Shown here: in pieces, positions 31,490 through 39,300 of the stretch
Position numbering within the stretch: position 1 is the first letter of the stretch
Layout: the number at the start of each line of letters is the position of its first letter
Assembly (NCBI GenBank): GCA_902790375.1
Contig: CADARY010000017.1
Location: 1 to 46,221 of the forward strand
DNA length: 46,221 nt
DNA from: Oscillospiraceae bacterium
GTDB lineage: Bacteria; Bacillota; Clostridia; Oscillospirales; Oscillospiraceae
Reading direction: 5' to 3'
Translations under genes and position numbers: made by a program
The notes under the pieces: generated by a model
Database searches by the model: none
What the model saw: only the letters and a program-made list of their open reading frames with translations
Told to the model about the DNA's origin: nothing

Positions 31490-31768
31490 ATGGAAAAGCA
31501 TTATCAATTCTTTCAAAACCGGTACTGCGAGTTTTTCCCGTGCCACAGCGGCGTTGCGGAGGCGGACTTCAACTGCCTCTTCTGCTACTGCCCCCTCTAT
31601 ACCCTGGGGGAGGCCTGCGGCGGGAACTATACCTATACCGAGAAGGGCGTGAAGAGCTGTGAAGGCTGCGCTTTTCCCCATCAGCGGGAGAACTACGCCG
31701 CTTTGCTCAGGCGCTTCCCGGAGCTCTGCGCCCTGGCTGCGCGGCGGGAGGGCAGGAATGGGCTTTGA
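31490..31768 (+). CDS. Cysteine-rich small-domain protein, 92 aa
   Basis: A compact protein with ten cysteines arranged YCEFFPCHSG, FNCLFCYCPLY, EACGGNYTYTEKGVKSCEGCAFPHQRENY and LCAL. This matches the small Cys-rich domain that recurs in cobalamin loci of anaerobes (PF04071-like, by memory of the pattern). The cysteine and histidine spacing suggests binding of zinc, cobalt or an FeS centre, and no enzymatic motif is present. It sits between cbiC (2 bp) and cbiD (11-nt overlap), so co-expression and probably a pathway role (metal delivery or protein scaffold) are inferred. I know of no demonstrated function. Confidence 0.85.
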   Translation: MEKHYQFFQNRYCEFFPCHSGVAEADFNCLFCYCPLYTLGEACGGNYTYTEKGVKSCEGCAFPHQRENYAALLRRFPELCALAARREGRNGL

Positions 31769-32891
31769 ACACTATATCCGCAGCGGGACAAGACGCCTGC
31801 GCTGCGGCTATACCACCGGCACCTGCGCGGCCCTCGCTGCGGCCGGAGCGGCGGAGCTGCTGCTCACGGGCAGGGCGCCCGCCGTTGTGAGCCTCATGAC
31901 GCCCAAGGGCTTTCCGGTGGAGCTGGAGCCAGACTACTGCCGCATGGAGGGCTCGGAGGCCTGCTGCGCCATCCGCAAGGACGCCGGGGACGACCCGGAT
32001 GTGACCGACGGCGTGCTGATCTGTGCCGCGGTCCGGAAGGCGGAGCACGGCATTGAGCTTGACGGTGGGGAGGGCGTCGGCCGTGTGACGAAGCCGGGCC
32101 TTGACCAGCCGGTGGGCGCCGCGGCCATCAACAGTGTGCCCCGGCAGATGATCCGGGCGGCTGCAGAGCGGGTATGCAGAGCCTGCACCTACACCGGCGG
32201 GCTTAAGATCCTGATCTCCGTTCCCGGCGGGGAGGAGATCGCAAAGCGGACCTTCAACCCCCGGCTCGGCATCGCGGGCGGCCTTTCGATCCTCGGCAGC
32301 TCCGGCATCGTCGAGCCTATGAGCGAGCGCGCCATCGTGGAGACCACCGCGCTGGAGATCCGCCAGGCGGCGGCAGGCGGCGGCAAGCGCCTCATCCTCC
32401 TGCCCGGCAACTACGGCATGGACTATCTCACAACGGCCCTGCCGGAGCTGGAGCCGATCCCCCGGGCCAAATGCTCCAACTATATCGGCGAGGCCATCGA
32501 CGCTGCCCGGGTCGAGGGCTTTGCGGAGCTGCTGCTGATCGGCCACATCGGCAAGCTTGTGAAGCTTGCGGGCGGGATCATGAACACCCACTCCAAAACC
32601 GCCGACTGCCGGCGGGAGCTCTTCGTCTGTCACGCGGCTCTCTGCGGCGCGGACACGGCGACCTGCCGCGCCCTGATGGCGGAGGTCAGCAGCGAGGGCT
32701 GCCTTGCCGTGCTGGATCGCGCAGGCCTCCGGGAGAGCGTGACGGAAAGCCTGCTCTGTGCCGTTCAGGAGGCGCTGACACGGCGGGCGGGCGACATGCG
32801 CATCGGGGCTCTGCTGTTTTCCGGCGATAAGGACCTGACCGGCCTCACCGCCGGGGCAAAGGAGCTGATGGATAAATGGAGAAAAGGATGA
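31758..32891 (+). CDS. cbiD: Cobalt-precorrin-5B C1-methyltransferase
   Basis: CbiD methylates C1 of the corrin ring in the anaerobic pathway. The N-terminal LRCGYTTGTCAALAAAGAAELLLTG is the family hallmark (YTTGTCA). Also seen are DDPDVTDG, GVGRVTKPGLDQPVGAAAINSVPR, TFNPRLGIAGGLSILGSSGIVEPMSE and LIGHIGKLVKLAGGIMNTHSKTAD. It is 377 residues. ATG 31758 follows GCAGGA and overlaps the Cys-rich gene by 11 nt and cbiG by 16 nt. It confirms the oxygen-independent route. Confidence 0.96.
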   Translation: MGFEHYIRSGTRRLRCGYTTGTCAALAAAGAAELLLTGRAPAVVSLMTPKGFPVELEPDYCRMEGSEACCAIRKDAGDDPDVTDGVLICAAVRKAEHGIELDGGEGVGRVTKPGLDQPVGAAAINSVPRQMIRAAAERVCRACTYTGGLKILISVPGGEEIAKRTFNPRLGIAGGLSILGSSGIVEPMSERAIVETTALEIRQAAAGGGKRLILLPGNYGMDYLTTALPELEPIPRAKCSNYIGEAIDAARVEGFAELLLIGHIGKLVKLAGGIMNTHSKTADCRRELFVCHAALCGADTATCRALMAEVSSEGCLAVLDRAGLRESVTESLLCAVQEALTRRAGDMRIGALLFSGDKDLTGLTAGAKELMDKWRKG

Positions 32892-33877
32892 GAGAGGGCA
32901 TCGCCCTGACCGCCTTTACGGAACGGGGGCGGGAGCTTGCCTCCGAGCTCGCCGCGGCCCTCGGCGGGACGCTGCGGGAAAATACGCAGCCCCTCGCAGA
33001 TTGGACAGAGGAGCGCTTTGCAGCCTGTGAGGCGCTGGTTTTCATCGGGGCCGCGGGCATTGCGGTGCGCTCGATCGCCCCGCACCTCCAAAGCAAGGCG
33101 GCCGACCCCGCTGTGATCTGTATGGACGAGGCGGGGCGCTGGATCGTCCCGATCCTCTCCGGCCATCTCGGCGGGGGCAACGCCCTCGCAGGGCGCCTTG
33201 CCGCCCTCACCGGAGGCGAGGCTGTGATCACCACCGCCACGGACGTAAACGGCCGCTTCGCCGTGGATCTCTGGGCCAAACGGCAGAACATGGCGGTCCT
33301 GCAGCCGGAGCGGATCAAAATCGTCTCCGCTAAAATCCTGCGGGGAGAGACCATCACCGTCGACTGCCCGCGGCCCATCGCCGGAGCCGCGCCGGACTTG
33401 GTGCGCCCCGGCCGGGACGCGGATGTCGTCGTTTCCTATCGGGTGCCTGCGGGCGGCGCTTTGCAGCTTGTCCCGCGCGTTCTGACACTCGGGGTCGGGT
33501 GCAGGCGGGGAACAGGAGCGGATACTCTGGAGGCTGCCTTCCGGCAATTCTGCGCCGAGCGCGGCATCGCGCCGGAGGCCATCGAGCGCGCCGCCACCAT
33601 CGACCTCAAGCAGGACGAGGAGGGGCTTCTGCGCTTCTGCGCGTCCCACGGCTGGCCGCTGCGCTTTTACAGTGCCGAAGAGCTGCAAAGCGCGCCGGGA
33701 GCATACAGCGCCTCGGATTTTGTAAAGAGCGTGACAGGCGTCGACAATGTCTGCGAGCGCGCGGCGGGCATCGAAGCAGGCGAGAGCCTGATCGAAAAAA
33801 AATACGCCCGCGGCGGGGTGACCTTCGCCCTGGCCGAGAGGCGCAAAGACTATGATTGGAGCTGGCAGGATGGCTGA
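32876..33877 (+). CDS. cbiG: Cobalt-precorrin-5A hydrolase
   Basis: CbiG opens the delta-lactone and releases acetaldehyde during ring contraction. The N-terminal domain contains LVFIGAAGIAVRSIAPHLQSKAADPAVICMDEAGR and ILSGHLGGGNALA. The C-terminal domain contains LGVGCRRGTGADTLEAA, IERAATIDLKQDEEGL and the DNVCERAA segment (family: N-V-C-E-x-A/S-A). It is 333 residues. The first ATG (32876) is used; an in-frame ATG four codons later (32888) is possible. It overlaps cbiD by 16 nt and cbiH by 8 nt. Confidence 0.94.
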   Translation: MEKRMREGIALTAFTERGRELASELAAALGGTLRENTQPLADWTEERFAACEALVFIGAAGIAVRSIAPHLQSKAADPAVICMDEAGRWIVPILSGHLGGGNALAGRLAALTGGEAVITTATDVNGRFAVDLWAKRQNMAVLQPERIKIVSAKILRGETITVDCPRPIAGAAPDLVRPGRDADVVVSYRVPAGGALQLVPRVLTLGVGCRRGTGADTLEAAFRQFCAERGIAPEAIERAATIDLKQDEEGLLRFCASHGWPLRFYSAEELQSAPGAYSASDFVKSVTGVDNVCERAAGIEAGESLIEKKYARGGVTFALAERRKDYDWSWQDG

Positions 33878-34598
33878 ACTGTACGTTGTGGGCATCGGTC
33901 CCGGCAATGCTGAAAACCTGACCGGGGCGGCGCGGGCAGCGCTCGAAAAGGCGTCGCTTCTGTGCGGCTATACCGTGTACGCGGATCTCCTGCGCCCGAT
34001 GTACCCGGAAAAGGAATACTACACCACCGGCATGACCGGAGAGATCGAACGCTGCCGCCGCTGTCTGGAGCGGGCCGCGGCGGGGGAGACGGTCGCCCTC
34101 GTCTGCAGCGGGGATGCGGGCGTCTATGGCATGGCGGGCCCGGTGCTCGCGCTCAAGCCGGAATATCCCGGCGTGTCGGTGACGGTGATCCCCGGCGTCA
34201 CGGCGGCGCTCTCGGGCGGGGCTCTGCTCGGCGCGCCGCTGGGGCACGATTTCTGCGTGATCTCGCTCTCCGACCGCCTGACCGACTGGGCGCTCATCGA
34301 AAAACGCCTGCGTCTGGCAGCGCAGGGGGACTTTGCCATCTGCCTGTATAACCCCGCCTCCCGACACCGGCAGGACTATCTGCAGAGGGCCTGCGACATC
34401 CTGCTTACGGAGAAGGGCGGCGACACCGTCTGCGGTCTTGTCCGGCAGGTCGGGCGCGAGGGGGAGAGCTGGCAGATCCTGGATCTCAAAACCCTGCGGG
34501 ACACCCGGGCCGACATGTTCACGACGGTGTTCATCGGCTCGTCTCAGACCCTTGAGATCGGCGGGCGCATGGTGACGCCCCGGGGGTATCGCGTATGA
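33870..34598 (+). CDS. cbiH: Precorrin-3B / cobalt-factor III C17-methyltransferase
   Basis: Uroporphyrin-type methyltransferase fold that methylates C17 and triggers ring contraction. Motifs: YVVGIGPGNAENLTGAARAAL, LLCGYTVYADLL, VALVCSGDAGVYGMAGP, VTVIPGVTAALSGGALLGAPLGHDFCVISLSD and ICLYNPASRHRQDYL. It is 242 residues. ATG 33870 is preferred over the in-frame ATG at 33852 because GGAG (33857-33860) is well placed for it. It overlaps cbiG by 8 nt and cbiJ by 4 nt. Confidence 0.94.
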   Translation: MAELYVVGIGPGNAENLTGAARAALEKASLLCGYTVYADLLRPMYPEKEYYTTGMTGEIERCRRCLERAAAGETVALVCSGDAGVYGMAGPVLALKPEYPGVSVTVIPGVTAALSGGALLGAPLGHDFCVISLSDRLTDWALIEKRLRLAAQGDFAICLYNPASRHRQDYLQRACDILLTEKGGDTVCGLVRQVGREGESWQILDLKTLRDTRADMFTTVFIGSSQTLEIGGRMVTPRGYRV

Positions 34599-35341
34599 GG
34601 ATCGTAGTTTTCGGCGGCACCACCGAGGGGCGGGAGCTTTCAAAGCTGCTGCATGATGCCGGCGCGGACGTCACGGTCTGCGTCGCCACGCAGTACGGCG
34701 AGGAGGAGCAGGGGCAGGTCCCCGGCGTCGTGACGCATGTGGGCCCCCTCACGGCGGAGGAAAAGCAGCGGCTCCTGCGGGACGCCGCCCTCTGTGTGGA
34801 CGCCACGCACCCCTACGCAGACCGCGTGACGGCATCGGTGCGGGCGGCCTGCGCGGCGGCGGGGGTGGAATACCTGCGCCTGCTGCGCAAAGCCTCTGAG
34901 ATCCCGGACGCCGTCACGCTCGAGAGCGCGGCAGCGGCGGCAGCCTGGCTCAGGGAGCGGGAAGGCCGCGTCCTGCTCACCACCGGGGCAAAGGAGCTCG
35001 CGGCCTACGCGGTCCTCGATCCGGCGCGGCTTGTGCCCCGCGTCCTGCCGAGCCATGAGAGCCTTGCCGCCTGTGAGGCCCTGGGGATTCCCCACCGCAA
35101 CATCATCGCCATGCAGGGGCCCTTTACAAAGGAGCTCAACGCCGCCGTCATCCGCCAGTACGGCGTCCGCTATGTCGTCACAAAGGACGGCGGCGGGCCC
35201 GGCGGCTTCCCCGAAAAGGCGGCAGCCGCGAAGGAGACCGGCGCGCAGCTCATCGTCCTGCGCCGCCCGGCGGACAGCGGCGTTTCGTTTGACGAGGCTT
35301 TAAGACTGTGCATAACGCGACTGAGCGATGCAAATAGATGA
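34595..35341 (+). CDS. cbiJ: Cobalt-precorrin-6A reductase
   Basis: NAD(P)H-dependent reductase of the corrin macrocycle. N-terminal IVVFGGTTEGRELSKLLHDAGADVTVCVAT is the dinucleotide-binding region. CVDATHPYADRVTASVRAACAAAGVEYLRLLR is the family's DATHPYA motif, with LLTTGAKELAAY and MQGPFTKELNAAVIRQYGVRYVVTKDGG following. It is 248 residues. It overlaps cbiH by 4 nt. It is the last cytoplasmic cobalamin biosynthesis gene of the operon; the exported cbiK follows after 21 bp. Confidence 0.93.
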   Translation: MRIVVFGGTTEGRELSKLLHDAGADVTVCVATQYGEEEQGQVPGVVTHVGPLTAEEKQRLLRDAALCVDATHPYADRVTASVRAACAAAGVEYLRLLRKASEIPDAVTLESAAAAAAWLREREGRVLLTTGAKELAAYAVLDPARLVPRVLPSHESLAACEALGIPHRNIIAMQGPFTKELNAAVIRQYGVRYVVTKDGGGPGGFPEKAAAAKETGAQLIVLRRPADSGVSFDEALRLCITRLSDANR

Positions 35342-35362
35342 AATGTGAAAAGGAGAAACAAC

Positions 35363-36325
35363 ATGAGAACCATCCGGAAAATTCTGGCCTGTATCCTGAG
35401 CCTGGCCCTTGCGCTGAGCGTCTGCGGCCCCATGACCGCCTTTGCCGAAGAGAAGGAAGAGGAGAACTTCGAAACCGGCGACGCCTCCCTGGACGATCCC
35501 CGCAACGCTGACAAGATCGGGGAGAGGGAGCTGCTGGTCGTGTCCTTCGGCACCAGCTACAACGACAGCCGCCGCCTGACCATCGGCGCGATCGAGAGCG
35601 ACCTGGAGGCCGCCTTCCCCGACTGGAGCGTGCGCCGCGCCTTCACAAGCCAGATCATCATCGACCATGTGAAGAAGCGTGACGGCGAGGTCATCGACAA
35701 CGTGCACGACGCCCTGGAGCGCGCGGTCAACAACGGCGTCAAGACCCTCGTCGTGCAGCCGACGCACCTGATGCACGGGTTTGAGTACAACGACCTGAAA
35801 AACGAGCTTGCCGAATATGCCGACGCCTTTGACCGTGTCGTCCTGGCCGAGCCCCTGCTGAACACCGACCGCGACTTCGACATGGTAGCCGAGGCCGTGG
35901 CCGCCGCAACGGCAGCGTATGACAACGGGGATACCGCGATCTGCTTCATGGGCCACGGCACCGAGGCGGAGTCCAACGCGGTCTATGCCAAAATGCAGAC
36001 CGTCCTTAAAGAGGCGGGCTGCGAGCACTATTACATCGGCACGGTCGAGGCCGAGCCCACGGTCGGGGATGTGCTCGGGATGGTGCAGGCCGGCGCTTAC
36101 AAGCGCGTCGTGCTGCGTCCCCTGATGATCGTGGCGGGTGACCATGCCAACAACGACATGGCGGGCGACGAGGCCGACTCCTGGAAGAGCGTTTTTGCCG
36201 CTGCGGGCTATGAGGTCGAATGCGTGGTCGAGGGCCTGGGTCAGCTGCCCGCCGTCCGGCAGCTCATCGTGGAGCACACACGCGAGGCCATGGCCGCAAA
36301 CGACGTGGAGGAGAGCGCAAAATGA
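35363..36325 (+). CDS. cbiK: Exported CbiK-type sirohydrochlorin cobaltochelatase-like protein, 320 aa
   Basis: A clear signal peptide (MRTIRKILACILSLALALSVCGPMTAFA, cleavage about 28) and an acidic spacer precede a full CbiK-type chelatase domain (from about residue 54: RELLVVSFGTSYNDSRRLTIGAIE). Candidate metal ligands match those known for Salmonella CbiK: H198 in CFMGHGTEAE, a glutamate in GTVEAEP (229/231) and H261 in AGDHANNDM. The domain is complete, so catalysis is plausible, but outside the membrane, unlike the cytosolic chelatase needed for corrin synthesis. It lies between cbiJ and an exported beta-domain protein plus ABC importer. This suggests a role in binding or metallating/demetallating an external tetrapyrrole. 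ATG 35363 has an AAAGGAG site. It overlaps the next gene by ATGA. Confidence 0.88.
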   Translation: MRTIRKILACILSLALALSVCGPMTAFAEEKEEENFETGDASLDDPRNADKIGERELLVVSFGTSYNDSRRLTIGAIESDLEAAFPDWSVRRAFTSQIIIDHVKKRDGEVIDNVHDALERAVNNGVKTLVVQPTHLMHGFEYNDLKNELAEYADAFDRVVLAEPLLNTDRDFDMVAEAVAAATAAYDNGDTAICFMGHGTEAESNAVYAKMQTVLKEAGCEHYYIGTVEAEPTVGDVLGMVQAGAYKRVVLRPLMIVAGDHANNDMAGDEADSWKSVFAAAGYEVECVVEGLGQLPAVRQLIVEHTREAMAANDVEESAK

Positions 36326-37179
36326 AAAAGAGCCTTGCTCTGCTCCTTGCGCTGTTCGCGCTTTCGAGCATGGGCGCTGCCGCCTCCGCCGGCACCTCCG
36401 ACGTGGCGGACGCCGCGCAGATGACCACGGTGGAGCAGGTCGGGGACGAGGACATGATCCCCGTCTATCCCGAAAGCCTTCGTGACGGAGAATACCCCGT
36501 GACGGTGGAAAGCAGCTCCTCCATGTTCCGTATTGAAAGCGCCGTGCTCACGGTGAAGGATGGGACAATGTCCGCCGTCCTCACCATGAGCGGCAAGAGC
36601 TATCTCTATGTCTATCCCGGCGCCGCCGAAGAGGCGGCCGGCGCGGCGGAGGACGCCTTTGTCCCCTTCGTGGAAAACGCCGAGGGGGCGCACACCTTCA
36701 CCATCCCGGTAAAGGCCCTGGACACCCCCGTATCCTGCGCGGCCTACAGCAAAAACAAGGAGCTCTGGTATGCGCGCAGCCTCCTCTTCCGGGCGGACTC
36801 CCTGCCTGTGAGCGCCTTCCGGGAGGGCTTTTTCACCACGGCTTCGAGCCTCAAGCTGGCCGACGGGCGTTATCTGGTTGAGGTGAAGCTCGCGGGCGGC
36901 AGCGGGAAAGCCCGCGTCCAGAGCCCGACAGAGCTGAGCGTAAAGGACGGAAGATGCACCGCCCGCATCGGCTGGAGCAGTAAAAACTATGACTACATGA
37001 AGGTGGAGGGGGAAAAGTTTCTGCCCATCCCGAATGAGGAGTACGCCGCCTTTGAGATCCCGGTGCTCTTTTTCGACCGGCCCATGGCGGTGATCGCCGA
37101 TACCGTCGCCATGAGCGAGCCGCACGAGATCCGCTACACCCTCCGCTTTGACTCCGATAGTCTGGAGGCGGCCCCGTGA
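36322..37179 (+). CDS. Exported two-domain beta-rich protein (NEAT/haem-binding-like), 285 aa
   Basis: The signal peptide is residues 1-23. Two related domains follow. Domain 1 (about 52-175) reads DGEYPVTVESSSSMFRIE, MSAVLTMSGKSYLYVYPGAAEEA, FTIPVKALDTPVSC and KNKELWYARSLLF. Domain 2 (about 180-283) reads DGRYLVEVKLAGGSGKARV, CTARIGWSSKNYDYMKVEGEKF, FEIPVLFFDRPM and IRYTLRF. The Tyr-rich SYLYVY/NYDYMKV strands and Ig-like pattern recall NEAT or Shp-type haem-binding domains; this is pattern similarity only. It overlaps the exported chelatase and the binding-protein gene by 4 nt each, so all three are tied in expression. A haem/corrinoid relay at the cell surface is inferred. Confidence 0.75.
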   Translation: MKKSLALLLALFALSSMGAAASAGTSDVADAAQMTTVEQVGDEDMIPVYPESLRDGEYPVTVESSSSMFRIESAVLTVKDGTMSAVLTMSGKSYLYVYPGAAEEAAGAAEDAFVPFVENAEGAHTFTIPVKALDTPVSCAAYSKNKELWYARSLLFRADSLPVSAFREGFFTTASSLKLADGRYLVEVKLAGGSGKARVQSPTELSVKDGRCTARIGWSSKNYDYMKVEGEKFLPIPNEEYAAFEIPVLFFDRPMAVIADTVAMSEPHEIRYTLRFDSDSLEAAP

Positions 37180-38276
37180 GGCGGGCGCTCTGCGTCTGCC
37201 TTGTGCTGCTGGCACTGCTGCTCTGTCCCGGCACGGCCTTTGCCGGGACGGCGGAGCCTCTCGGCAGCATGGACTTACAGTACGCCGAACACTTTTCCGT
37301 GGACTATTACAGCGGCGGCGCCGCGCGGCTTCGGATCGGGGCGGACCAGGTTTATCTGCTCCTGCCCGCCGGGTGTGAAGTCCCCGCGGGATTGGAGGCC
37401 CTGCCGCGCATCCCCGTCCCGGCGGAAAAGCTCTACCTTGCAAGCTCCTCCGCCCCCGATCTCTTCCTGCGGATGGGGGCGCTGGATGCGGTGCGCTACA
37501 GCTCCACCGCCCCGGAAAACTGGCGCATCCCGGAGCTGCGGACAGCCATGGAGGAAGAGCGGATCCGATACGTCGGCAAATACAGCGCGCCGGATTACGA
37601 GCTGCTGCTCAGCGAGGGCTGCGGCCTTGCCATCGAGAACACCATGATCCTCCACAGCCCCGCCGTCCGGGAGAAGCTGGAGGAGCTGGGCATCCCCGTG
37701 CTGATCGAATATTCAAGCTACGAGTCCCACCCCCTCGGCCGGGTGGAGTGGATACGGCTCTACGGGCTTCTGACCGGGCGGCAGGCGGAGGCGGACGCCT
37801 TTTTTGACCGCCAGCGGGAGCTTTTCCGGACGGTCGAGAACGCGGCGCCCTCCGGCAAAAGCGTCGCCTTCTTCCATCTTACCCCCGGCGGCGGTGTCGT
37901 GGTGCGCCGGGCGGCGGACTATGTCACACGCATGATCGAGCTTGCCGGCGGCAAAACTGCCTTCACCGATCTCCCGGGGGAGGACAGCGCCCTGTCTACG
38001 GTGACGATCCAGCTGGAATCCTTCTATGCCCAGGCGCGGGATGCGGACGTGCTGATCTACAACAGCACCACCGCCGGGGACGTAGAGGATCTGGACGCCT
38101 TTCTCGCTCTCAGCCCGGTGCTGAGGGATTTTAAGGCGGTGAAGGAAAACCATGTCTGGTGCACGGAGATGAGCATGTTCCAGCGCTCCTCCGCGGCGGC
38201 GGACATGATCGCGGACATCCGCGCCGTACTCGACGGGGCGGACAGAGATTTGACGTATTTACACAGGATACAATGA
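37176..38276 (+). CDS. ABC transporter substrate-binding protein (BtuF/FecB family), 366 aa
   Basis: A GTG start at 37176 overlaps the previous TGA. The signal sequence is MRRALCVCLVLLALLLCPGTAFA; the usual lipobox is not convincing, so attachment is uncertain. The mature part follows the helical-backbone (type III) binding-protein pattern: ASSSAPDLFLRMGALDAV, GKYSAPDYELLLSEGCGLAIENTM, a long linking helix region (LGRVEWIRLYGLLTGRQAEADAFFDRQREL), MIELAGGKTAF and VLIYNSTTAGDVEDLDAFL, then VWCTEMSMFQRS. This family binds cobalamin, haem or ferric siderophores. B12-riboswitch control and the neighbouring exported chelatase favour a corrinoid or other tetrapyrrole. Confidence 0.85.
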   Translation: MRRALCVCLVLLALLLCPGTAFAGTAEPLGSMDLQYAEHFSVDYYSGGAARLRIGADQVYLLLPAGCEVPAGLEALPRIPVPAEKLYLASSSAPDLFLRMGALDAVRYSSTAPENWRIPELRTAMEEERIRYVGKYSAPDYELLLSEGCGLAIENTMILHSPAVREKLEELGIPVLIEYSSYESHPLGRVEWIRLYGLLTGRQAEADAFFDRQRELFRTVENAAPSGKSVAFFHLTPGGGVVVRRAADYVTRMIELAGGKTAFTDLPGEDSALSTVTIQLESFYAQARDADVLIYNSTTAGDVEDLDAFLALSPVLRDFKAVKENHVWCTEMSMFQRSSAAADMIADIRAVLDGADRDLTYLHRIQ

Positions 38277-38277
38277 T

Positions 38278-39300
38278 ATGAGCATGAGCAGGACAAAACG
38301 CAGTCTTCTCTGTTTTCTGCTCCTGGCTGTGCTGGCACTGGGCTTGGGCCTTACCAATCTCGCGGTGGGCAGCACGCGCATCGGAGCAGGGGCGCTCCTT
38401 CGCGCGCTTTTTTCCGGGGACAGGACAGAGAGCGCCGCGCGCATTGTGTGGGGCATCCGCCTGCCGCGCCTGCTCGCGGCGGCGCTGCTGGGCGGGGCGC
38501 TGTCGGTGGCGGGCTTTCTGCTGCAGACCTTCTTTTCCAATCCCATCGCAGGGCCCTTTGTGCTGGGCGTCTCCTCGGGCGCAAAGCTCACCGTGGCCCT
38601 CACGATGATCGCCTGCCTCGAACGCGGCGTGAGCCTGAGCGCCTGGGGCATGATCGGCGCGGCCTTTCCGGGAGCGCTTCTCGCCATAGGCTGTCTCCTG
38701 CTCGCGGCGGGCCGGACCCGCGGCATGGCGCGCCTGATCGTCTGCGGGGTGATGATCGGCTATATCTGCTCGTCGATCACGGACTTTGTGGTGACCTTTG
38801 CCGACGACAGCCATATCGTAAACCTGCACTACTGGACCATGGGCAGCTTCTCGGGCGTGGACTGGGCAGAGCTTGGCACGGCGGCCCTGATCGCCGCGGC
38901 GGGGCTTGTCTGCTGTGTTTTCCTGGCTAAGCCCATGGCGGCCTGGCAGCTCGGGGAGGACTATGCCGCCAGCATGGGGGTGAATATCCGCCGCTTCCGC
39001 CTTGCCCTCATCGGACTGTCAAGCCTCCTGGCCGCCTGCGTCACGGCCTTTGCCGGGCCCATCTCCTTTGTGGGCATTGCGGTGCCGCAGCTCATGAAGG
39101 GGCTCTTTCAGACCGCAAGGCCGGGCGTGCTGATTCCCGCCTGCTTTCTCGGCGGAGCGGGCTTTTGTCTGGGCTGCGATCTGCTTGCCCGCACCCTCTT
39201 TGCGCCGACGGAGCTTGCCATCGGCTCGGTGACGGCGCTCTTCGGCGCGCCGGTCGTGATCTGGATTTTGCTCCGGCGCGGAAAGGGGGGCGGCGTATGA
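38278..39300 (+). CDS. ABC transporter permease (BtuC/FecCD family), 340 aa
   Basis: Highly hydrophobic with about ten helices and the FecCD signature: IRLPRLLAAALLGGALSVAGFLLQTFFSNPIAGPFVLGVSSGAKL, LIVCGVMIGYICSSITDF, YWTMGSFSGVDWAEL, and GPISFVGIAVPQLMKGLF near the C-terminus. It is the membrane channel of the importer formed with the preceding binding protein and the following ATPase. It starts 1 bp after the binding-protein stop and overlaps the ATPase by 4 nt. Substrate as for the binding protein: corrinoid, haem or chelated metal. Confidence 0.92.
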   Translation: MSMSRTKRSLLCFLLLAVLALGLGLTNLAVGSTRIGAGALLRALFSGDRTESAARIVWGIRLPRLLAAALLGGALSVAGFLLQTFFSNPIAGPFVLGVSSGAKLTVALTMIACLERGVSLSAWGMIGAAFPGALLAIGCLLLAAGRTRGMARLIVCGVMIGYICSSITDFVVTFADDSHIVNLHYWTMGSFSGVDWAELGTAALIAAAGLVCCVFLAKPMAAWQLGEDYAASMGVNIRRFRLALIGLSSLLAACVTAFAGPISFVGIAVPQLMKGLFQTARPGVLIPACFLGGAGFCLGCDLLARTLFAPTELAIGSVTALFGAPVVIWILLRRGKGGGV

